Assembly: GCA_001953115.1 (NCBI GenBank)
Contig: LSSL01001317.1
Span: 4,367-33,510, forward strand
Direction: 5' to 3'
Length of the DNA: 29,144 nt
Source of the DNA: Smittium mucronatum
Lineage: Eukaryota > Kickxellomycota > Harpellomycetes > Harpellales > Legeriomycetaceae
Part shown: positions 1 to 10,573 of the stretch, in pieces
Numbering within the stretch: the stretch's first letter is position 1
Layout of the letters: the number at the start of each line of letters is the position of its first letter
Translations under genes and position numbers: made by a program
Notes under the pieces: model-generated
The model's input: only the letters and a program-made list of their open reading frames with translations
Told to the model about the DNA's origin: nothing
Databases searched by the model: none

Positions 1-1260
1 TTTTTTTTGTGAACTCGATTAAGGAATTGACATGCAAACTTCTGCAAGAGGATAGAATGATTTCATTGCCTTTTAAATGCCCAAGATTATGACAGAAATA
101 CAGCCCATCGCCTCCAATGTATTTTCTTTTACCATAGGTTGGAATTTTAAAAGTAGTAAAGCCTTTAGGTTTCCACATCACCCAAAATTGAAAGACATGG
201 TGTTATGAAACCAATATAATTCGATATTTTCCAATCGAAATATATATACTTTTCATGGTTAGATTTAAGCGTTCCATAGCGTTGTTAGTACTTGGTGCCA
301 ATGGGTAAGCTCCTTCGTACCATTCATGGTTGGTTTTCATACGGGGTTCTTTGAATCCCATTCGCTTTTTTTTTTTAAAATCGTTTTAAACAAATTATCA
401 AACTTTTCTTTGCCGACTTGATGGCTGAATCAACCCAACTTCATCAAGAAATTTATTTTTAAAGCACTCTGGTAATGTCATGTTCATTCTTTGTATGTTA
501 ATGTGAACATGAGTCCAGCAGTTTATTCTTGTGCTTCCAGGTCTAAACTCTTGTATAGCCTTAGAAAGTTGGGGAGCCGAATCTGCAATGGAATATTTCG
601 GGTTGAAATCCAATCCTAAAGAAATTGCAATTTTTTCCATTTCTTTCAAAACCCACAAGTGATTGTTTGGATTATCGGCCTTATCAATAGCTAATCTGCT
701 TAATACGATTGATCCGTTTGAATCTGTGCCTCCTAATACTAATCTGGGATAGACTAGTTTAATAAATTGTTATTTTAAGTCCATGTGGAAATTTCTGGAT
801 TTGCAAGCAATATTTATTAACTTTTCACAAGTCATAATTATTCTCAATTTATCTATATATTTTTTTTTTTACAATATCAAGAAATTTATTTCCTTTTAAA
901 ATATGAAAGAAAAAGCAACATCTGGATCCAAGCTATAGTATCTTTTGAATGGGTTTATACCCTTAAACTTCATACTTTCGACTGCGAGCTTTAATCTTGA
1001 GGTTGGTAATATCACAGCCTATAGCATTTTTTCTTTTAAAATCCGACAAAACGCTGCATATTCTTTTTTGCGGGAAATTCAAATCCACCATTCCTAACTT
1101 TTCCTGTAAATCCCAAGGTCTTTTTTAGTCTCGATGGTAGCTATCAAGAATCAATTTTTTATTATTATTATTCAATGGAGCTCCGGTATTAAAATAAGCC
1201 TGTTAAAGTTCGTTTGATTTGTATACTTATTTTTGGGGTGCAAGTATAAGTATGATCTTG
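1..1260 (-). pseudogene. Decayed MULE-type (Mutator-like) transposase, cut by the window edge
   Basis: Read on the minus strand, this stretch gives pieces of a Mutator-like DDE transposase. A first-aspartate block (FHMDLK, Asp codon at 781-779) is followed by the LVLGGTDSNG strand. The second-aspartate block is IADSAPQLSKAI (583-581), followed by a CWTHVHINI segment, and the glutamate block is STNNAMERLN (Glu codon at 274-272). All three acidic residues lie in one frame, about 66 and 103 codons apart. The frame is broken by TAA at 772-770, TGA at 400-398, TAA at 397-395 and TAA at 388-386, with apparent compensating frameshifts near 430 and in the T11 run at 366-376. Upstream, broken N-terminal pieces continue to about 1200. 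A cysteine-containing C-terminal piece runs off the left edge. No intact terminal inverted repeats were seen. It is a relic without an intact frame; MULE assignment rests on motif memory. Confidence 0.72.
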
Positions 1261-1555
1261 TCAAGTTGGACAAGAGCATTTGTTTTTATTCCTAAAAGCA
1301 CACAATTTCTGTGTATATTCTTTTCATACCATTCTAGCTCTTATTACCCAATTTTTAAAAAATATTCCCAACCCTAACCCAGGTATCTCCTCTACCTCAT
1401 TCCAATTAATTTTAATTTTTTAGTTGTATAGAAACGTTTTTTTTGCAGAAAATCATAGCTTAAAAGTTTTTCAAAACCTCTTTTTTGTAAAAAAGAATCC
1501 AAAATTTTCTCAAATTGATGTAAACTGCTCATAAATATAAAAAATAAAATAAAAG

Positions 1556-1576
1556 AATCGAATCGAATCGAATATT
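1556..1576. repeat. Short pentanucleotide repeat (GAATC)n
   Basis: About three to four tandem copies of a GAATC/AATCG pentamer lie just before the 52-bp repeat array. The rest of 1261-1608 is AT-rich with no coding signal that I can support. Confidence 0.7.
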
Positions 1577-1608
1577 CGGTAAAGAAAAGTATTTGCATAA
1601 TAGTTGAT

Positions 1609-1920
1609 TTTTTGATAAATATTACTGGATAAAATTTGTATGTGTACGAAGCTACCTAATTTTTTGATAAATATTACTGGATAAAATTTGTATGTGTACG
1701 AAGCTACCTAATTTTTTGATAAATATTACTGGATAAAATTTGTATCTGTACGAAGCTACTTAATTTTTTGATAAATATTACTGGATAAAATTTGTATGTG
1801 TACGAAGCTACCTAATTTTTTGATAAATATTACTGGATAAAATTTGTATCTGTACGAAGCTACTTAATTTTTTGATAAATATTACTGGATAAAATTTGTA
1901 TGTGTACGAAGCTACTTAAT
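1609..1920. repeat. Six-copy 52-bp tandem repeat (minisatellite)
   Basis: Six head-to-tail copies of exactly 52 bp start at 1609, 1661, 1713, 1765, 1817 and 1869. Each begins with TTTTTGATAAATATTACTGG and ends in a GTACGAAGCTAC(C/T)TAAT block. Two positions vary: TATGTG versus TATCTG, and CTACC versus CTACT. Copies 1, 2 and 4 are G/C type, copies 3 and 5 are C/T type, and copy 6 is G/T. Copies 2-3 and 4-5 are therefore the same 104-bp dimer repeated. The array ends at 1920; short degenerate CTAATTTTG echoes follow to about 1970. No open frame spans it. Confidence 0.97.
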
Positions 1921-3042
1921 TTTGCTTAGGGTCGGCTAATTTTGTATAAAACCTTCTAATTTTGACTGCATATATCTTTAACCACTTTTCGGTATAAATT
2001 TTTTTTTTTTTTTACGTCTTTTGATTAGAAATTTACCTATTTGCACGTTAATTGATTTTTATATATACTTAATTTAATACATTAATTAAATTTTATCTTT
2101 TAAAAAACACAATTTAATTCGGCTTAATTTTTTTTTTTGTAAAGTAAAAATATGTTTAAACTATTTCTCGCAACTCTATTGACCCTTGAATAATCAAAAG
2201 CTTAGAGAAAAAAAAAAGGGGGGGGGGGTTGGGGTTTGGCATGATTACTGAAAATATAATAATAAAAGATGGTTATATAATTAAAACAAACTTCCCTTAG
2301 TTGCTAGAAAGTTTCTTGCTTTTTATATAAATAATATCCGTTTTCAAAATGTTTGGTGGAAAGTTGTGGCCATAGATATCAAGACCTCGACCGAACTCTT
2401 TATAGGAGGGTTTGATTAAAAACCGATGTGGAATGAAATTTATTAAGCATTTAAATCGAAATTCTTAATTTTTGGGCTTTTAATAAAAATAAATAAAGTT
2501 ATAGAAAATCGCATCAGGGAATTTCTGATACTGATGCGCTTTAGAAAGGATGGTATTTTTGAAAACCAAAATTTTTAATAAAAGCGCAATTTATAGAAAT
2601 ATAGAAATTAAAAATATTCAAAAAAGAGATATGGGATTAAAAAACTCCCCAAACTTATTAGAAGGTGAAAATTATATTTAAATTTAAATCAAGACCTTGA
2701 TAATTTTAAAAAAAATTCATCAGGTGAGGTCCCCATCTCACTACCTTTATTTCAATTGTAATAGTAGTTTACCCAATTCTAGAACTTGATGATCGAATTG
2801 TACGGAAAATAAATTAGTTTTAAAAGATCGATAGGGGTATATGGTTCTGCTTGTTAGAGTTTCAGAGTTAATAAAAGAAAGTTGTGGATTGGTATAGCTC
2901 ATATTTAATGGATAGTGTTACAAGACATTTTCTCAATGCGAGATAGAAATAGAGTAATAGCGTTTGTAGGGCGAAATAATCAAGGTTATATAAATATAAA
3001 CAAAAAGCGATGCAAGCCTAAAAAAAGTCAGAATTGAATGAT
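1921..3042. other. AT-rich intergenic DNA
   Basis: No gene is supported here. The stretch contains long A and T runs, a purine tract of A10 directly joined to G11 at 2208-2228 followed by further G groups, and the likely 3' flank of the downstream minus-strand aminopeptidase gene. No RNA gene signature was recognised. Confidence 0.6.
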
Positions 3043-4415
3043 TTAGATGGTTAGAATCTCGAAACCAGAATTTGTAATGATGATAGTGTGTTCGAATTGA
3101 GCAGAACGGCCGCCATCAATAGTTGAGGTTGTCCAGCCATCAGGATACATGGAAATATTTTTTGAGCCTTGATTGAGCATTGGCTCGATGGTAAAAACCA
3201 TTCCCGGTTGCATAGTTCCAGGTTCATCGTTTTCTAATAGAAACGAGTTTTTTTTTTAATTTTTTTTGGAAAAAATCAGGGGGGAACGGAGAAAGGAGAG
3301 AAAACTAATAAATACAGGGAAAGGTTTAGAAAGAAAAAAAAAAACTTACTGAAGTGGAGAATTAGAGGAGATTGGTGGAAAGTTGTGCCTATACCGTGTC
3401 CGCTGAATTCTTGTACAGTAGAGTAGCCATGTTGATCACAATAATCTTGGATGGTTTTGCCAATTAAATTGAATTTTGTGCCTGGTTTACATACATCAAT
3501 TGCTAAAGAAAGTGCATTTTTTGTGTGCTGGATTAACGACATACCAGGCTCATCTACATTTCCTACTGGGAAAGTATAAGAAGTGTCACCATGAAAGCCA
3601 TCCAGATAAACCTGCAAGAAAGATAAAAAACGATAGTTTATATGGAATAAATTTAAAAAAAAAAGCAGAGGAAAAATAACATAATTTCTTTTTTGAAAAA
3701 AGAGACTTACAGTTACATCTATATTTATAATGTCACCATCGACAAGTTTCCGGCTGTAAATTATAGGCAAAATCACGAAAATTTAGAAAAAGAAATTTAG
3801 AAAAAGAAATTTAGAAAAGCAAATAATGACTGCAAAAGATAAAATTTACTTGTCAGGAATTCCATGAGCAACAATATTATTGATGCTGGTGCATATAGAT
3901 TTTGGGAAACCATAATAGTTTAGAGGGGAGGGATATGCGTTGTTAGAAATAATGTAGTTATGAACAAGGCTGTCGATTTCAGCGGTGGTGATTCCAGGGG
4001 TAACAAGACTTCCAGCATACTTTAGAGTATTTGCGGCCAAACGATTTGCGTTTCGTATTTTAGACAATAATTCAGAATCTTGAAGATCAATTATTGGTAT
4101 TTCATGAATAAATCTGGAGGGCTCACCAGTGAGACTGTATTCAGGACGAAGGACGTTGCTAGGGACCTTGTTAAAGTCGGGGTTTTTAGGAAGCGGTTTT
4201 TTAAGGGATAAGCTTTTAGGAACAATCCTTTCAAAGGATCCAAATGAGTTGGGAGAAGCTCTTTTTGTTGAAGATCTTCCGGCATAAAATCTTTTAGCGA
4301 GGTTTGGAGAGCCAAAGACGACATTATTACGCAAACCAAAAGACACTTGCCGTGAAGAGGAAAAACTTGTAATTAAAGAAATGCAAGCCTTTTCGGTTTT
4401 CAGGATGGATTTCAT
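3043..4415 (-). CDS. METAP1D: Mitochondrial methionine aminopeptidase (type I), four exons
   Basis: Removes the initiator methionine from new proteins, probably in mitochondria. Exons inferred: 4415-3850, 3753-3711, 3611-3350 and 3233-3043; introns of 96, 99 and 116 bp, all GT-AG; product 353 aa. The five metal ligands of the M24 fold can all be placed: Asp201 (NIDVT), Asp212 (HGDTS), His275 (GHGIG), Glu307 (TIEPM) and Glu338 (FEHTI). Their spacing matches the E. coli enzyme with a constant offset of about 104. The first 50 or so residues are rich in Arg, Ser and Phe and nearly lack acids, with a RFYA-like cleavage context, which suggests a matrix-targeting presequence. I chose the ATG at 4415; an in-frame ATG at 4541 would add 42 hydrophobic residues and spoil the presequence. 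Splice sites are hand-called, not confirmed by transcripts. Confidence 0.92.
3781..3820. repeat. 14-bp tandem repeat inside METAP1D intron 1
   Basis: Three near-perfect copies of ATTTAGAAAAAGAA start at 3781, 3795 and 3809 (the last is partial). On the gene strand this is a pyrimidine-rich repeat inside intron 1 (3849-3754). Confidence 0.85.
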
Positions 4416-5960
4416 TGTAACTAGAATTTTTTTTTTAAAAAAAATAAAAAAGAGGGTAATATAAAGTCTATATTGAAATTTGACTGTCCAACTTTTAAAT
4501 ACAGTGTTTATAAAGTTCCATTTAGAAAATGATCTGTGCATCCAATTTTTTTTATAAGTGTTTCCATAATAGACCTATAGATCTAATGGAAGTTTCAACT
4601 GTATTTTATTGAAGCCAATATTATGGAGAATACGTATTTATAACATAATGAAGTTTGGATCGACCAATGATGTGCGTATAAAATAAAATAGATAAATGTA
4701 TAGGTGAAGAATCTATCTTTAGTGTTTGGTAGGCTGGATATGAACGTTATATTTTAGCCAATGCTAGCGACCGAGCTGCTATTCTTTCGCTAGCAAGGTG
4801 TAGAGCGGATGATTTATTGCACACTCAGAGAATCTTTTTAATAATTTTAAAATAAATTTCCCGAAAAAAAATAATAATAATAATCAGAGAATCTTGTGGG
4901 ATTTGTAGTAGATATAAAAGCGCAAAAAATAGTCTGGAACAGAAGCGGGCGATAGAATATTAGTCTACAAGCTATGGATATATATACTAATATCTTTGGG
5001 TTTCTAAAGTTAGTTCTACTATAAATACCGAGATGCTTGTTTAGTTGAGCTATTCAGTGTAATTAAGGAGGAATGAATATGCGAACAATGGTATATGAGT
5101 GTTTAATATGTCTTAATAAGGCAAAATCATCTGGTAAAAGTGGAGATGATAGAAATTTCAATACCTTTTAAAAGTTGTTTAGATCCAAACAAACTTTATG
5201 ATATTGTGGTAAATTTGAGATTACTCGTGGGATTTGCAAAGTGAGTAGTTTTTTAGCATAATAAAAAACTCAAGTGGCAAGAAAATTTAATTGCAATTAA
5301 ATTTATACCAATCTCAATTAAAAGAAGAGATCATCTGGTATGGTTACTATCGAAATTTCGAACAAAGCCAAATCGAGTCTCGCAGATAATTTACAAAGAT
5401 ATAAACCATAAATGCCAATAAAAGTTGTCTCCCAAAAAAATTTTAAACCACTATAAAAAAAAGAGATGGTTTAATACAATATAAAAGGTGTGGATATACT
5501 ATCCTATCTCATTTCATTTCATGGATTTGTATTTTATTAAGAAAAATAATCATTAGACGTCAATGTTTCCATTAAAACCGGGAAAAAAAGAGTTATGTAT
5601 TTTTATTTTTTTTTAAAGGGAATTAAAAGAGTTGTGTAACATTGCAAAAATCTCTAAAACACTAATAAAAAAAGCCATTACAGCTGGTTCTTGTATAGCA
5701 AATAAGAATCTTCCAAACTCATGTTTATTTTACTGCAATTAGTTTTCGCTGTTAATAAATGCAAATATGAAAAAAATGGTCAGAATCTAATAGACTCAAT
5801 GAAATACACAGCATTTGCAAATATTCCTCTACTGAAATTACATACAAGATATCCATTGAAATCGAAAAGAAGGAATTGAATTACAATTCGTTATACTTTA
5901 TGACTTTATCGAGCCACTGTTATGGTCGGAAATGAAATGTGTTGCCATTATATGTGTTTT
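4416..5960. other. Intergenic DNA upstream of METAP1D
   Basis: AT-rich with no gene I can support. A single CCAAT motif lies at 4758-4762 in a slightly GC-richer patch (about 4755-4820) that may belong to the METAP1D promoter. A 31-codon frame begins with the ATG at about 5080, but it has no recognisable domain and is probably chance. Confidence 0.5.
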
Positions 5961-6071
5961 TTTTTGTGAATATGGAGTTGCCTCAATATCTTTTTTTTTA
6001 TTTTTGCAAATATTGAGTTGCCTCAATATCTTTTTATTTTATTTTTGTGAATATCGAGTTTCCTCTATATC
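5961..6071. repeat. Three imperfect ~40-bp tandem repeats with a fold-back core
   Basis: Copies lie at 5961-6000, 6001-6041 and 6042-6071. Each has the form T-run, GTGAATAT(G/T/C)GAGTT, then CCTCAATATC and another T-run. In the second copy ATATTGAG and CTCAATAT form a perfect 8-bp inverted repeat around a 4-nt loop (TTGC). The first and third copies carry one or two changes. Confidence 0.85.
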
Positions 6072-6589
6072 AATTAATTATTTCTTATTGTAAATTGCCA
6101 GACATTCAAGCCCTATTAAGCCGAATGTTACGAAAAAAAAGCTTATTTTATAGCCACTATTGAATATCAATTCAATAAACAGAAAATATTTTCTAATAAT
6201 TTTTCTATTAATATAGTTGGGAATTGTAATCTGAGCAAGTTTTAACCCCTCTTTTTTTTCTTTTCCAAATAAACATAAATATTATTTTGTTAAATTCGAG
6301 CTTGAATGATCTGGATACCAAATAAAATCTAATAAAGACTTTAACCAATTAATCCCAAATCATTTGAATTAGCCATACTTTCCTGGGAACATTGGTGCTG
6401 GTGAAAATTCTATGATGATGGCGGTTAGACTGAACAAGATAACGCCTCAACAACCCAGAGAATAGAGAGCAAAAAACACAGTGCTCATTCCTAAAAGCAG
6501 TTTGAATATTTAGCTTATAGTGGCACTATAATGACAAGGTATTCCAATACATGGAGCTCGCTTTAAAAGGCACAAAGAGGCAACAAGTG

Positions 6590-7240
6590 TAATTAAGTGG
6601 CGAGACTCGATCCTATGGCAAGAAGTTCACACAAATTTCGAAAATCCGTGGAGTTGAAAGCCAAAAAAATCAGAAATGGTGGTGCATATGATGTCATTCA
6701 CCCAAGATTCAAGGTGAGGATTTGCCCTTAGAACTGTAATTGTGCCTTCCGAAGTTCGACTGACGGAATCCGATAGGGAGATTGGCGCAGGAAGGAACCT
6801 CATTGTTACACGGATGATGGTCGGATATTCTCAAGTGGCGGGAATAAAAGCTAAGCTTAGGGAAAAAAAAAGTATCGAGAAAGGGCGTGCATCTGAAGAC
6901 GAAGCGCCCAGTCTTCTTCAGGCCGTCTTCAAACAAACACTCGCCAATTGTCGTGATGTAGCAGTCCAATGGATCATATGATACCGTAGAGAAATCTTGT
7001 ATGCCTATCTGTTATTGGATTTGCGTTATTTTTGTTCCTCGTCTCTTTTCTCAGTCTGAGAGTACAGAATGCTGACTCCGCTACTTCAATAGGCTCGCAG
7101 TTACGTGTCTCGTCAAATAGTCAAATTAGGCTCTTTATATTTCGTGCACAATGAATTCTCTTCAGCTCTTTCTACAGGCCAATCGGGCAATTATGCCCAT
7201 TAGACAGAGGTTGGATTACGACATTAATAATCCGTCATAA
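6590..7240. other. GC-richer, coding-like island of unknown nature
   Basis: This stretch is clearly less AT-rich than its surroundings and is open in several frames on both strands. On the plus strand, an ATG at 6615 opens a 33-codon basic segment (begins MARSSHKFRKSVELKAKKIR) that ends at a good-looking donor, AAG|GTGAGG, at 6713/6714. A second plus-strand frame (6742-6981) and a longer minus-strand frame (6969-6709) overlap it. I recognise none of these products. It could be a gene whose later exons I cannot place, or an old mobile-element fragment. 6072-6589 holds nothing I can name. Confidence 0.3.
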
Positions 7241-8031
7241 TAATTCTTCCACTAATTGCTCCCAATTTTTTTAGTTTATTAATGTTACTGGAAAAATCAT
7301 CTCTGTGTCCATAAACAGCCAATAGTAACTATCTGAATTGATTTTGGTTCAATAAAAAATAGAAATGTGCGCCAGTAATCCAATTGCCGGTATTGGAATC
7401 TGAAGTCATTATTAATCTACCCCAAATTAGGAAAACCACTAATTTTCAGTTTCGGTGAAAAAAAAATTCAAAGTAAATAATTATATTTCCACAATATTAA
7501 GGAATATATAATTTCGTTCAAAATCTTATATTTTGTTTGCTTTTCATATCCCCGTATACTCTTTTATTAATATATCTTCAATAGGGCTCATACGATTTTT
7601 ATTAGCATTATTGTCACTCACCCCACATGCAATCGTTTTAACGCTTCTGTTTTATCAAAGAATAGACTCTTTTTCCTTTAGTTTATTTATCTCTAGATTG
7701 TTCTCTGTTCAATCCTTTTTTATTCTAAATCTCGTCCCCTAATTTCCTTTTCTGGCTTCCCCCCTTCCCTTGTAAGGGAGTTCTTAAATCTCCTTGCTAT
7801 ACATCTGAATTTATTCTGTCAAACCTTTATTTCTTCATTTGAATATTTTATCGCTTTTTAGACCAATTCCCCCTTTCCCTATCATAAAAAATTTTCTGCC
7901 CAGCGTTTAATTTATAACACAATAAGCCAGGTAAATATTTCTTTTTCTCTCATTTAAATTCTGTACTATTTAATTTTAAATTGCTTATATTTGCTCTTTC
8001 TAATAATTATTCAGAGTTTTTCGGCTTTCTT
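7241..8031 (+). promoter_or_regulatory. CCR4 upstream region with pyrimidine-rich leader and possible 5'UTR intron
   Basis: From about 7530 to the CCR4 start, the plus strand is strongly C+T-rich, as is common for fungal leaders. A possible leader intron lies at 7931-8014: donor CCAG|GTAAAT, a CTAAT-like branch site near 8000, and acceptor ATTCAG just 17 nt before the ATG. It would be 84 bp, in the size range of the other introns here. No ATG-started upstream coding exon joins to it. This is inference only. Confidence 0.4.
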
Positions 8032-10280
8032 ATGAACCATTTTAGTGGAGCTAGGGTTAATGTCACTTCCAACCATTTAATACCTACCTCGGATCCTTAT
8101 AATTCCACCAACGCCCCCATCATGAATCATCAGATTAACATGGAAAACAGGATTATCTATCCTTCTTCCCAGCATCATCAAATTCAACTTACAACCCAAC
8201 AGCGCTCACGTGCTTCTGCAACCCCTCACCACCACTCTAAAGCTGCTATGGCTCTTCAAAGAAACCAAGCAAATCTATCCGCTATGATGTCAAGTAATAG
8301 TATCGTTACTTCCGGTTACCAGAATAGATCCATTACCCCTTACTCTCAAGAAGACGTCATTTCTGGTATCATCCAACCCCAAAACAGTAGCGCCGTTTTG
8401 ATAAGCTCCCCTTCAAATCACCCCTCAAAACAAAATGGGAAGAAAACCCCCATCACTCCTCAATTGTTGAGAGCAAATACTACAAACTCTTTTCCCGGCT
8501 CTTCTTCTGCCAACCGCGGCTCGAAGTCTGCTGATCCAAATTCCTTTCCCAACAACAACTCTCAAACCGCCTCAAAACAAAAAATCGGCACTTGGTCAGC
8601 TCTCGATATGGGTGGTATCGGCATTCACGTTCTTTCAAAAGAACTCTTTAACTACTCTTTCCTCACTAAGCTTTATATTAATCACAACCAACTGTCCTTT
8701 ATCCCCGATTCTATCTCCAAACTCGCTTGTCTTGAAGTTCTAGATGCTTCTGGGAATAACCTCACCTCCGTTCCATCTTCCTTAGGAATTTGCTGCAATC
8801 TAAAAGAGCTTTTGTTATTCGATAATAGAATAGTTGATCTTCCTTTTGAATTAGGAAATTTGTATTTGCTCGAGACATTAGGTTTGGAGGGAAATCCTCT
8901 CACCGATCCGCTTCGTAGCTTGTTGCAGAAAGATGGCACTCGTGCCACGATTGAATACTTGAGAGACATGTCCCCAGGTAACGATTATAATTCTTTTCAT
9001 AATCTTAAATTTCCGGTTTGGTTTTTTTTAAATTGCTTATTTTGTTTATCCCTTGTTTCTTTTATCCAATTTCCCTAAATTTTTTTGGACATTTATTTAT
9101 TTTTTACAACTTTATAAAATTGATAGTCTCTAAGGCCCCTGATGATAGAAAATGGATAGTAGTCGATAAATCCGTTGATCAAAATAGTGAGAATATAGTC
9201 TCCATTGTTTCGTATAACGTTTTATGTTCTCAATATGCTTCCCCATCTCATTACGGATACTGCCCATCTTGGGCATTGTCTTGGGACACCAGAAAGGAAA
9301 CAATAATGAGCGAACTATTGTCTCTAAACTCTGACATCATATGTCTACAGGAAGTTGAAGCCTGTGAGCATGAGGATTTTTTCAATGTAAAATTGAAGGA
9401 GGCGGGTTACGATGGAGTATTTTGGGCTAAATCCCGGGCCAGGACAATGTCTGAAAAGGACAGAAAGTCTGTTGATGGCTGTTCAACATTTTATAAATCT
9501 AGTATGTTTTCGTTGGTGGCATCTCATCTCTTGGAATTTCAACCTAGCGCTTTAAAAAGATCTGATTTCAAAAAGAGCGAAGATTTCTTTAATAGATTTA
9601 TGACTAAAGACAACATTTGCGGATATAGCGTCCTAAAGCATAAACATATTGAAGGGAATCCCAAAGTCGTTGTAACGAATGCACACATTCACTGGGATCC
9701 GGAATATACAGATGTAAAAATGGTTCAATCAGCGATGATGATGGAAGAGCTTGGCCATGTGGTTGAAAAATATGCAGTCAAGAACCAACCTCTGACAGAT
9801 TCAGGATCCACAAAGGATGATGGTAAAGGATTAGATACCGATACCTCCAACAATAAAAACCCAGAAAATGAACAAAATATGGCTCATCTCATTTCGAAAG
9901 TGGGCCTCCTAATTTGTGGAGATTTCAACTCAACTCCAGGTTCCGGACTCTATGAGTTTTTATCAACATCTAAACTGAACAAGTCCCATTTCGATCTGGA
10001 AAAACTTGAACACTACTCGGATTATGCCAAATGTGGGCTAGCACATGATTTCTCATTAAAATCAGCTTATGCATCAATAGGAGAGATGAATTGCACTAAT
10101 TATACACCAACATTCAAAGGTGTAATTGACTACATTTGGTACAGCACTGGAACCTTGCATCCGACAGGGTTATTAGGACCTATTGATAAAGATTGGTTGA
10201 CTACCCAAGTGGGATTCCCCAACGCACATATTCCCAGCGATCATATTCCTCTTATGGCGGAATTCTTATGGCGCCAGTAA
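8032..10280 (+). CDS. CCR4: CCR4-type poly(A)-specific 3' exonuclease (CCR4-NOT deadenylase)
   Basis: Catalytic subunit of the CCR4-NOT complex; shortens mRNA poly(A) tails. Two exons, 8032-8977 and 9127-10280, with a 149-bp intron (donor G|GTAACG, acceptor GATAG) give 699 aa. Residues 1-184 are low complexity (Asn, Gln, Ser, His). Leucine-rich repeats follow at about 190-290; in yeast this part binds the NOT1/CAF1 side of the complex. The endonuclease/exonuclease/phosphatase fold runs from about 340 to the end, with Asn346 (SYNVL), the catalytic Glu391 (CLQEVE), Asp581 and Asn583 (GDFNSTP) and Asp687-His688 (SDHIPL). Start chosen at the first ATG in frame; the frame is open upstream without an ATG. 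A second possible acceptor (CTCTAAG) would break the frame. It ends 293 bp from the stop of FEN1, tail to tail. Confidence 0.95.
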
Positions 10281-10573
10281 CTAAAAGAAAAAAAAATAAA
10301 AAAAGCAAACTTGTAACCTTAATTTTTCAGACTAGTGCATATGTATTGGTTTTTTTTTCTTTCCTCCTTTTACGCCTAATATTTTATACATATAACTTTT
10401 AAATCATATCCATTTAGAAATATAAAGATATTTCAAAACAAGTTTAATTTATTTGAAAAGGGGGAGTTGAGATGGCTTAAGAGATTAAAAGTCGTTTTTT
10501 GAACAAAATAATTAAATGAGATTTTGGAGAAATTTACAATAGACTAAAAGACATTGGATGGAAGAAACAGAAT
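10281..10573. other. Convergent 3' interval between CCR4 and FEN1
   Basis: This is 3' flank of two genes that end towards each other. An AATAAA at 10295-10300, 15 nt after the CCR4 stop, may serve as its polyadenylation signal. No gene seen. Confidence 0.55.

Noticed and set aside
1372..1380. Telomere-like CCCTAACCC
   Set aside because: Only one and a half repeat units; too short to be an interstitial telomere.
1392..1598. 68-codon minus-strand ORF
   Set aside because: Low-complexity Phe/Leu/Lys product from T-runs and the GAATC repeat; no domain.
1609..1920. CRISPR-like array
   Set aside because: The 52-bp units abut with no unique spacers, and the surrounding genes are eukaryotic.
8978..9126. 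Unspliced reading of the CCR4 frames as two genes
   Set aside because: The leucine-rich repeat part and nuclease part are the standard CCR4 order, and a GT-AG intron joins them in frame.
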